Source of the DNA: Opitutaceae bacterium
GTDB taxonomy: Bacteria; Verrucomicrobiota; Verrucomicrobiia; Opitutales; Opitutaceae
DNA length: 7,777 nucleotides
NCBI GenBank assembly: GCA_005786775.1
Contig: SYDD01000367.1
Coordinates: 1-7,777 of the forward strand
Reading direction: 5' to 3'
Both the position numbers and the translations under genes were made by a program. Numbering within the stretch: the first letter of the stretch is position 1; each line of letters begins with the position of its first letter. The notes below the pieces were generated by a model, which was given only the letters and a program-made list of their open reading frames with translations, searched no databases and was not told the origin of the DNA. Positions 1 to 5,187 of the stretch are shown here, piece by piece.

Positions 1-274
1 CAACCTCGTCGGGATGGGCGTGCTCCCTTTGCAGTTCAAGGAGGAGACCACTGCGGTGAGCCTCGGGCTCGATGGCCACGAGACGTACGATGTCGTGGGG
101 CTGTCGCCTGCGCTGCGCCCTCAGCAGGACCTGGCGCTGCGCATCACCCGGCGGGATGGCCGGGTGGAGGAGGTGCCGGTGCGCTGCCGGATCGATACCC
201 CTATCGAGATCGATTACTATCAGCACGGAGGGATTCTGCCTTACGTCCTGCGGCAGATCCTCGCCCGCGGCTGA
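1..274 (+). CDS. acnA: Aconitate hydratase AcnA, C-terminal fragment (5' end outside the window)
   Basis: This is the last 90 or so residues of a cytoplasmic aconitase, the [4Fe-4S] TCA-cycle enzyme that interconverts citrate and isocitrate. The reading frame is open from the left edge (first full codon at position 2) to the TGA at 272-274. The visible part is the C-terminal swivel domain. NLVGMGVLPLQF near the start, SLGLDGHETYDVVGL and the closing RCRIDTPIEIDYYQHGGILP follow the AcnA/IRP1 pattern (E. coli AcnA has NLIGMGVLPLEF and CRIDTATELTYYQNDGIL). The IDT..E..YYQ..GIL signature favours AcnA over the AcnD 2-methylisocitrate dehydratase branch. The cluster cysteines and catalytic core lie upstream, outside the window. 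The Met at position 14 is internal and is not the start. It is followed after 51 bases by the STAS gene on the same strand. Confidence 0.95.
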   Translation, partial: NLVGMGVLPLQFKEETTAVSLGLDGHETYDVVGLSPALRPQQDLALRITRRDGRVEEVPVRCRIDTPIEIDYYQHGGILPYVLRQILARG

Positions 275-325
275 CCGGAGCGCTGGTCGCGGGCGCACGG
301 GCGTCCCGGCCGGCTCCCCCGCCTG

Positions 326-841
326 ATGCCTGAAGCTCCCCGCCCCGTCTTCCGGGCCGACACCTCATCGGACCCGGTGCTGGTGCGGGTAGATGGGCGG
401 GCTTCATTCCAGAACAGCGGCTGCTTACGCGAATTTATCGCGCGGATGCTTGCGCAGGGTAAACCGCGCTTGGTGCTCGATTTTGCGGGGTGCGAAGGAG
501 TCGATTCCACTTTCCTGGGGGTTTTGGCCGGAGCCGCCATCGAGATCCGGCGGACGGCGCCGGAAGGGAGTTTGGTGATCGTGCGGGCGGGCGCGCGGAA
601 CCTTGAACTGATGCGGAATCTCGGTCTCCACCGCCTGCTTACGCTCGACAGCTCCGGCGGCGTCGTGGGGATAGGAAATTTTGACACCGCCCTGCAGGTC
701 CGCCGGCAAAGCGAGGCCGAGAGCGCGCGGCTGGTGCTGGAGGCCCACGAAAACCTCGTGGCGGTGGATGAGGCAAACCGCGGCAAGTTCCAGGACCTAC
801 TTTCCATCCTGCGCGAGCGCCCCGGCCAGACGCCGGATTAA
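326..841 (+). CDS. STAS-domain protein (anti-anti-sigma factor family) with C-terminal helical extension
   Basis: This 171-residue soluble protein has a STAS fold at about residues 8-125. FRADTSSDPVLVRVDG is the first strand region, RLVLDFAGCEGVDSTFLGVL (49-68) is the core strand and phosphoacceptor loop, and GSLVIVRAGARNLELMRNLG (81-100) follows. The D60-S61-T62 triplet sits where SpoIIAA-type anti-anti-sigma factors have their phosphorylatable Ser, so switching by a serine kinase and a PP2C phosphatase is likely by family. Residues 128-166 (LVLEAHENLVAVDEANRGKF and onward) look helical and lie outside the minimal STAS domain; as I recall, similar tails occur on STAS proteins of Planctomycetes and Verrucomicrobia. 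No kinase, phosphatase or sigma-factor gene is in the window, so its partner is unknown. The ATG at 326 is chosen because it gives a full domain; no Shine-Dalgarno is visible before it. It may be co-transcribed with acnA, but the 51-base gap proves nothing. Confidence 0.85.
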   Translation: MPEAPRPVFRADTSSDPVLVRVDGRASFQNSGCLREFIARMLAQGKPRLVLDFAGCEGVDSTFLGVLAGAAIEIRRTAPEGSLVIVRAGARNLELMRNLGLHRLLTLDSSGGVVGIGNFDTALQVRRQSEAESARLVLEAHENLVAVDEANRGKFQDLLSILRERPGQTPD

Positions 842-862
842 CCGCCGGTTTAAAGGGCGAGC
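842..862. other. Convergent intergenic gap between the STAS gene and plsC
   Basis: Only 21 bases separate the TAA of the plus-strand STAS gene from the TGA of the minus-strand acyltransferase gene. A weak inverted repeat, TTAACC-GCC-GGTTTAA, spans roughly 838-853 and overlaps the STAS stop. A 5-bp hairpin (AGCAC-TCGG-GTGCT, 867-880) sits in the last codons of plsC. Neither is followed by a convincing T-run on either strand, so this is at best a weak bidirectional terminator. Transcripts from the two sides probably overlap. Confidence 0.35.
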
Positions 863-1522
863 TCAGAGCACTCGGGTGCTGGGCGGGTTGAGCCGTGCGA
901 TGTGCGCCATAATCCGGTCGCTCGCCACCTGCGCGCGCTCCTTGCCGGCCTGCGGATCATCGTAGTCGGTCGGGAGGATCGGCGCGCCAAACACGACCGA
1001 TACGGGCGTACCGAGCCGCAGTGGGCGGTCCCGCCCGAAGGCTGCGTAGGAACCAAAAATCCGCACCGGCACCACGGGGACCTGAGTTTTGACCGCAATG
1101 AAGCCCACGCCTGCCTTAGCCGGCTGAAGTTGGCCGTTCGGCGTCCGCTTACCTTCCGGGAAGAGAATGAGCCCCCGTTCCTCACGCAGCGCGCGGAGTA
1201 CGCGCTTGATGGCGCTGATGTCCTGCCCCCCGTCCCGGTCGACCGGGATCGTGCCGACTGCGTCGAGCCACCACGAGGAGAGGCCCCCTTTCCACAGCGT
1301 CTTGCGCGCAAAGTAGGCGATCTGCCGGGGTAACTGGCACCCGATCATCGGGGGATCGATGAAGCTCGCGTGGTTCGCGGCCAGAAGAAAGCCGCCGCGC
1401 GCCGGCACGTGCTCCAAGCCGCACACCTCGCCGCGGAAGAACATCTCGTAGGTTACTTTCAGCCAGTAATGGCAGAAACCGTAGACCGGCTGCATCGAAG
1501 TCTGGGGAAATGCCGCATTCAT
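863..1522 (-). CDS. plsC: 1-acyl-sn-glycerol-3-phosphate acyltransferase (PlsC family)
   Basis: This 219-residue acyltransferase is predicted to transfer an acyl group to the sn-2 position of lysophosphatidic acid, giving phosphatidic acid at the inner membrane. The four family blocks are in order: NHASFID (50-56) holds the HX4D catalytic pair His51/Asp56; GTIPVDRD (90-97) is block II; FPEGKRT (121-127) is the acceptor-phosphate binding block III; VPVVPVRIFG (148-157) is block IV. The length is normal for short bacterial PlsC proteins. The N-terminus (YGFCHYWLKVTYEMFF) is amphipathic to hydrophobic and may help membrane contact. Its ATG at 1522-1520 overlaps the cmk stop in an ATGA junction, so translation is probably coupled to cmk; the pair cmk-plsC is found in other bacteria. 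It is the last gene of the minus-strand unit. Acyl-donor preference (acyl-ACP or acyl-CoA) cannot be read from the sequence. Confidence 0.92.
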   Translation of the reverse strand: MNAAFPQTSMQPVYGFCHYWLKVTYEMFFRGEVCGLEHVPARGGFLLAANHASFIDPPMIGCQLPRQIAYFARKTLWKGGLSSWWLDAVGTIPVDRDGGQDISAIKRVLRALREERGLILFPEGKRTPNGQLQPAKAGVGFIAVKTQVPVVPVRIFGSYAAFGRDRPLRLGTPVSVVFGAPILPTDYDDPQAGKERAQVASDRIMAHIARLNPPSTRVL

Positions 1523-2190
1523 GGGCCCAGATACTCTGCGATTGCTTGGGAGAGCAGCGCGACCACCTGTTCTAAGTTCTGGTGGGTGGTATCGACTGCC
1601 ACCGCGCCCGGTGGGCAGGCGAGGGGGGCTGCCTTGCGCGAAGAATCGAGCTGATCCCGCAGCGCGATCGCGTCTTGCCCGCCTTCCTGCGCGCGCCGGC
1701 GGGCGCGCTCGGCTGGGTCCGCGTGGAGGAAGAAACGGCAGGGCGCGCCCGGAAAAATTACCGACCCGATGTCACGCCCCTCCATCACGAGACCCCGGTA
1801 TCCGCCCGCCCGGGCTACGTTTTCCTGGCCGCGTTGGTAGGCGAGCAGCGCGGCCCGCACCGTCGGCAGCGCCGCAACGTGCGAGACGGCCGCGTTTACC
1901 GCCGCGCCGCGGATCTCGGTGTCGGGGATCACCTCGCCGTTGATCTCCATCCCGGCCGAGCGCCCCGTGATGCGGGTGCCAAGGCGCAGTCCGGCCACCT
2001 CAGCCTCGATCCGTGCGGGGTCGTCCGCCGCGACGCCGCGCCGGAGCAGCACCGCGGTGATGGCGCGGTAGAACGAGCCGGTGTCAACGTGCAGCAGGTG
2101 GAAGCGGGCACTCAGCGCTCGCGCGGTGGAAGATTTGCCCGAGGCGGCGCCGCCGTCGATGGCGACGATGAGAAATGGGCGCGTTTCCAT
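1519..2190 (-). CDS. cmk: Cytidylate (CMP/dCMP) kinase
   Basis: This 223-residue cytoplasmic enzyme phosphorylates CMP and dCMP with ATP. The N-terminal P-loop is IDGGAASGKSS (11-21). HVDTGSFYRA (34-43) is the substrate-site segment that follows the first helix. MEGRDIGSVIFPGA (136-149) is the conserved GRDIG block that contacts the nucleotide. ERARRRAQE (161-169) is the LID arginine region, and the D..DSSRKAAPL block (178-190) carries the conserved DSxRxxxPL pattern. Length matches the family (about 220-230 aa). The frame is open upstream to 2286, but those 32 residues overlap aroA, lack family similarity and precede the natural METRPFLIVAIDGG start. The ATG at 2190 shares its A with the aroA TGA (TGATG), which supports this start and suggests termination-reinitiation coupling. 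No Shine-Dalgarno is visible. Confidence 0.96.
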   Translation of the reverse strand: METRPFLIVAIDGGAASGKSSTARALSARFHLLHVDTGSFYRAITAVLLRRGVAADDPARIEAEVAGLRLGTRITGRSAGMEINGEVIPDTEIRGAAVNAAVSHVAALPTVRAALLAYQRGQENVARAGGYRGLVMEGRDIGSVIFPGAPCRFFLHADPAERARRRAQEGGQDAIALRDQLDSSRKAAPLACPPGAVAVDTTHQNLEQVVALLSQAIAEYLGP

Positions 2191-3533
2191 CAGGAGGGTA
2201 GGCTGCCCGTGCGGAGTTCCTCGAGGACCGCGAAAAAGCTCGGAAAGGTCTTCGCGCAGCAGCCGGGGTCCGCCAGCGTAAGCCACGGCCGTCCGTCACC
2301 CCAAAGGTCGTGGCAGCCCAGGATGGCAAAACTCATCGCGAACCGATGGTCGCCGTACGTTTCGATGGTCTGGTCCGGGCGCAGTGGGCGTGGGGTGATC
2401 TGCAACGCCCCTTGCTCCTCGCTCACCTCTTGGCCCAGACGGCGAAGCTCCCGCGCCATCCCCGCCACGCGGTCCGTTTCCTGCTTGCGCGTGTGGGCGA
2501 TGCCCTCGATTCGAGTGGGTCCGGACAGCAGCGGCGCGATTGCCGCCAGCGTGAGGAAGGTGTCCGAGAAGGCGCTGAAATCCGCTCGGACGCCTGATGC
2601 CCGGCCGGGGCTTGCGCCGACGCGTACGCCCGCGGAAGTGGAGGCCACCTGAAGACCGCATTTTTCGAGCACGCCTAGGAACCGGGTGTCGCCCTGCAGG
2701 CCCTGGCCCGGCGGTTGCAGGCCAGCCAGCTCGAGGGTGCCCCCTGCGACCAGAGGCAGCGCTGCGAAGTAGCTGGCGGCTGTCGCGTCCGGCTCAATCG
2801 CGTAGGTGCCGCCCGGCGGGGCGTAGCGGGCGTGGGGTTGAATCGCGATGAGATCCGCGGCGTTCCAGACGGGCGGTGGCTGGCCGAAGCGCGCCAGCAG
2901 CGCCGCGGTCATCTCCACAAAGGGCCGGCGCAGCCCGCCGGTCAGCTGTATCTCCACGGCCCCGCGCGCGAGCGGCGCGACCATGAGCAGCGCGGAAAGT
3001 AACTGGCTGCTTTCGCTCGGGTCGAGTTCCACCCGACCGCCCGCCAGCCCGCGCGCATGGATTTCCAGCGGAAAAAACCCCTCCTCCGTCGGGCAGCGGA
3101 TGTCCGCGCCCAGCTGCCGGAGCGCTCGGATGAGCGGTAGCATCGGTCGCCGGCGCATCTGGGGCACGCCGTCGAGGCGGTAAACGCCCTGGGGAGCCGC
3201 CGCGCACAGTGCGGTGAGAAACCGCGCGGCGGTCCCGGCTAGGCCGACGAATAGATCCGCTTCGCTCCCCTGGAAGGCCTTTTCCTGACCCGAGATCCGC
3301 AGGGTGGAGCCGTCGGGGGCGGCGTCCACCTGCACGCCGAGCCGGCGCAGGGCTTCGGCCATCAGGTGGGTATCGTCGCTCGCCAGCGCCCCGGTGAGCG
3401 TTACCGGACCGCGGGAGAGCGCGGCGAGCAGCAGCGCCCGGTTGGTTAGGCTCTTGGAACCCGGAAGGCGGACTGCACCCCGGGCCAGCCGGACGAACGG
3501 CGGGATGGGGAGGCGATCGGGGAGCGGCGGCAC
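2190..3533 (-). CDS. aroA: 3-phosphoshikimate 1-carboxyvinyltransferase (EPSP synthase)
   Basis: This 447-residue cytoplasmic enzyme catalyses the sixth shikimate-pathway step, joining shikimate-3-phosphate and PEP. Conserved sites run through the whole length: LPGSKSLTNRALLLAAL (23-39; Lys27 and Arg32), GLAGTAARFLTAL (97-109; PEP loop with Arg104), QMRRRP (125-130), ESSQLLSALL (174-183; shikimate-phosphate Ser/Gln), EPDATAASYFAAL (247-259), FSDTF with Asp324 (the general base D313 in E. coli), QETDR ending at Arg355 (R344), YGDHRFAM with Arg397 (R386), and AKTFPSFF with Lys428 (K411). The protein therefore looks catalytically complete. Compared with E. coli, the PEP loop has Leu for Asn94 and Phe for Pro101, and the Lys before ETDR (K340) aligns with Gln351. 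The start is GTG at 3533-3531, the only usable start near the family N-terminus; it has an AT-rich leader and no Shine-Dalgarno. The stop overlaps the cmk start. Confidence 0.97.
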   Translation of the reverse strand: MPPLPDRLPIPPFVRLARGAVRLPGSKSLTNRALLLAALSRGPVTLTGALASDDTHLMAEALRRLGVQVDAAPDGSTLRISGQEKAFQGSEADLFVGLAGTAARFLTALCAAAPQGVYRLDGVPQMRRRPMLPLIRALRQLGADIRCPTEEGFFPLEIHARGLAGGRVELDPSESSQLLSALLMVAPLARGAVEIQLTGGLRRPFVEMTAALLARFGQPPPVWNAADLIAIQPHARYAPPGGTYAIEPDATAASYFAALPLVAGGTLELAGLQPPGQGLQGDTRFLGVLEKCGLQVASTSAGVRVGASPGRASGVRADFSAFSDTFLTLAAIAPLLSGPTRIEGIAHTRKQETDRVAGMARELRRLGQEVSEEQGALQITPRPLRPDQTIETYGDHRFAMSFAILGCHDLWGDGRPWLTLADPGCCAKTFPSFFAVLEELRTGSLPS

Positions 3534-3600
3534 GAAATTAAAAGGGAATGCTCACGGGCCAAGACGGCAGCGCCAAGGAGTTTCTCGGCGCCGGCGCGAA
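3534..3600 (-). other. Intergenic spacer between lspA and aroA
   Basis: At 67 bases this is the longest gap inside the minus-strand unit. It contains an imperfect inverted repeat at about 3570-3591 (GCGCC-GAG / CTC-CTT-GGCGC on the minus strand), without a following T-run, so it is not a standard intrinsic terminator. Just before the aroA GTG there is an AT-rich patch (CCCTTTTAATTTC on the minus strand), which stands out in this GC-rich DNA. That patch could be a leader for initiation or part of a promoter, but I cannot place a -35/-10 pair with confidence. Confidence 0.4.
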
Positions 3601-4140
3601 TCACGGCCGAGCCGGTGGCTGGGGTTCCGGGGCCCGCAGCGAATGCCAGAGGTAAAGCAGGACGCCGATGCAAATCCCGCTGTCCGCCACGTTGAACGTC
3701 GGGTAGATGTAGGTTGCGAAGTGCAGGTCGATAAAGTCGACCACGTGCCCGTGCGCGATCCGGTCGATAAGATTGCCGACCACCCCGCCACATAGCAGGC
3801 CGAAGCAGGTCTGATGGCGCGGATCCCGAAGGCCGAGCGAATGCCGCCAGAAAAAGATCGCGGCCAGGGTCGTGGCCGCGAGGCCGGCTAGCAGTAGGCT
3901 TTGCCCGGAGAGGATGCTCCAGGCGGCTCCGGTGTTGCCGACGTGGATCAGGTAGAAGAAACCGGGGACGATCTCGTGGTCCTGGCCCAAGCCGTGCGAG
4001 TGTAGCGGGTTGTAAGGGATGCGCGCGACCACCCAGAGCTTAGTGACCTGATCCAGCACCAACGTAAGCGCGAAAAGCAGCCAGAGCCGCCGGTAGGCGT
4101 GCCAGCGGGGACCGGAGTTCGGGGCCTGCGCGGGGGGCAT
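3601..4140 (-). CDS. lspA: Lipoprotein signal peptidase (signal peptidase II)
   Basis: This inner-membrane aspartyl protease cleaves the signal peptide from diacylglyceryl-modified prolipoproteins. From the ATG at 4140 it has 179 residues. Four hydrophobic segments fit the four-helix topology: around LWLLFALTLVLDQVTKLWVV, around LLLAGLAATTLAAIFFW, around CFGLLCGGVVGNLIDR, and ADSGICIGVLLYLW. Diagnostic blocks are DQVTKLW, HVGNTGAAWS, GGVVGNLIDR, GHVVDFIDLH and PTFNVADSGI. The catalytic aspartates by family are the Asp of VVDF (135) and the Asp of NVAD (153). The C-terminus is short, polar and proline-rich. An alternative TTG start at 4164, 8 residues upstream, overlaps the dksA stop as TTGA with a GAGGA directly against it. 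I prefer the ATG because that spacing is too close for a working ribosome site. Adjacency to ileS (here with one gene between) is a known bacterial pairing. Confidence 0.95.
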   Translation of the reverse strand: MPPAQAPNSGPRWHAYRRLWLLFALTLVLDQVTKLWVVARIPYNPLHSHGLGQDHEIVPGFFYLIHVGNTGAAWSILSGQSLLLAGLAATTLAAIFFWRHSLGLRDPRHQTCFGLLCGGVVGNLIDRIAHGHVVDFIDLHFATYIYPTFNVADSGICIGVLLYLWHSLRAPEPQPPARP

Positions 4141-4160
4141 TGCGGCGCCGCGGGCGCGGC

Positions 4161-5177
4161 TCAATCCTCGCCGCCGGAGTCCTCCATCACCTTGCCGCCC
4201 TCCTCGCCCATCTCACCGAAGAGGCCGGCCTGCGTCCGCGCGCGGTGGCGATTGCGCTCGAGGTCCTTCTGGGCCTCAGCCGAATGGCGGGTGAAGGGTA
4301 CCGCCAGCAACCGCTCCTTCGCGATCGGCTTCTGCGTGATCTCGCAGATACCGTAAGTGCCGTCGTGGATGCGCTTGATCGCCGCATCGATCTCCGAGAG
4401 GGCCTCTTGTTCGCTCGCCACCATGCTGAGAGCGAAATCGCGGTCGAACGTGTCGGTACCTGCGTCGGCCATATGCTGGCCATAGGCGGAGAGGTCCCCG
4501 GCGTCGTCCTTCGCGGAGCGCTTCAGGGTCTCCTCAGAATGCCGTTCGATGTCTTCCGTAAGATGGGAGCGGAGGTCGACGAGCAGGCGGTGGAAGCGTT
4601 TGAATTTCTCCGGCACCTCACGATCCGACTCGGTGCGGGCGGTCTTTCCGCGCTTCGGGTTAAAGCCGAGGATGTCCGCGAGCGATGCGGCCTTCACGTG
4701 CTGCGGCTTCGCCTTGGGGGTGGCCTCGGCCGCCTTGCCCGATTTGCCCGCCTTGCCCGCAAAAGGAACATTGGTGCGGCTGGTGACGGTCTGGGCAATG
4801 GCCCGGACTTCATCGAGGCTAAAGGCGATAGGTTTGGCCGCGGCTTTGCGCTTCAGAATCGAGTCGCGCAGCGCGGTCTTCTTGGACGGTTTTTCCATGG
4901 GAGGAGTGGAGGAGCCGGCGCCCTGTGCGGCCGGCTTCGGTCTCGGGGCGACCTTCCCAGCTTTCCCGGCGGCCTTCGCGGTGGGCTTGGCGGTGGGCTT
5001 GGCGGTGGGCTTGGCGGTGGGCTTGGCGGTGGGCTTCGGGGCGGGCTTGGCGGTGGCCTTGGTGGCGGCTGCTTTCGGGGCAGCCTTAGGAGCCGGGGAG
5101 GCGGACTTACGCTGGGGTCGCACGGGTCTCTTAGCGGCCGGCTTCAGCGGGGCGGGGATGAGTTTTTTCGAGGCCAT
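4161..5177 (-). CDS. DksA/TraR-family protein with long histone-H1-like basic N-terminal domain and degenerate zinc finger
   Basis: This 338-residue protein is about twice the length of E. coli DksA (151 aa). Residues 1-94 have no Asp or Glu and 22 Lys/Arg among Ala, Pro and Thr, with five TAKP repeats near 49-68. Basic Lys/Ala-rich sequence continues to about 185, broken by FSLDEVRAIA (119-128) and SLADILGFNPK (165-175). The C-terminal 150 residues are the DksA-like part: one helix about 190-225, a tip near 229-243, a second helix about 244-272, then TYGICEITQKPIAKERL. At the four zinc-cysteine positions of DksA the residues are Cys278, Thr281, Ser299 and Ala302, so zinc binding is probably lost. 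By ungapped alignment the DxxDxA tip reads HMADAG (235-240), closer to YteA-type proteins. DksA proteins enter the RNA polymerase secondary channel; whether this one does is an inference, and the basic tail suggests nucleic-acid binding. The ATG at 5177 starts 10 bases after the ileS stop. Confidence 0.9.
   Translation of the reverse strand: MASKKLIPAPLKPAAKRPVRPQRKSASPAPKAAPKAAATKATAKPAPKPTAKPTAKPTAKPTAKPTAKAAGKAGKVAPRPKPAAQGAGSSTPPMEKPSKKTALRDSILKRKAAAKPIAFSLDEVRAIAQTVTSRTNVPFAGKAGKSGKAAEATPKAKPQHVKAASLADILGFNPKRGKTARTESDREVPEKFKRFHRLLVDLRSHLTEDIERHSEETLKRSAKDDAGDLSAYGQHMADAGTDTFDRDFALSMVASEQEALSEIDAAIKRIHDGTYGICEITQKPIAKERLLAVPFTRHSAEAQKDLERNRHRARTQAGLFGEMGEEGGKVMEDSGGED
4978..5037. repeat. 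12-bp tandem repeat, five units, inside the dksA-like gene
   Basis: The plus-strand unit GCGGTGGGCTTG occurs five times head to tail. The first four copies are identical and the fifth differs only in its last base. Two further degenerate units follow to about 5061 (GGGGCGGGCTTG and GCGGTGGCCTTG). On the coding (minus) strand each unit encodes TAKP-type tetrapeptides. Because the unit is a multiple of three, gain or loss of units would stay in frame and change only the length of the basic tail. Near-identity of the copies at third codon positions points to recent expansion by slippage. Confidence 0.95.
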
Positions 5178-5187
5178 GGTTCAGGGG

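Noticed and set aside
241..807. Minus-strand open frame of 188 codons opposite the STAS gene
   Set aside because: Its translation is Arg/Ser-rich with no motif, and the plus strand has a full STAS domain over the same bases.
2191..2286. Upstream extension of cmk to a start at 2286
   Set aside because: It would add 32 residues lying over aroA and unlike the family; METRPFLIVAIDGG at 2190 fits the normal cytidylate kinase N-terminus and the TGATG junction.
1582..2652. Plus-strand open frame of 356 codons across cmk and aroA
   Set aside because: It lies opposite two genes with complete, well-conserved motifs and its translation is Arg/Ala/Gly-rich without domains; such frames are expected in GC-rich DNA.
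3570..3591. Hairpin between lspA and aroA considered as an intrinsic terminator
   Set aside because: The stem is bulged and no T-run follows on the minus strand; aroA lies directly downstream with no identifiable promoter.
4978..5061. Tandem 12-bp repeat considered as a CRISPR or iteron array
   Set aside because: The units are contiguous without spacers, are in frame, and encode TAKP within a larger basic tail, so they are coding repeats.
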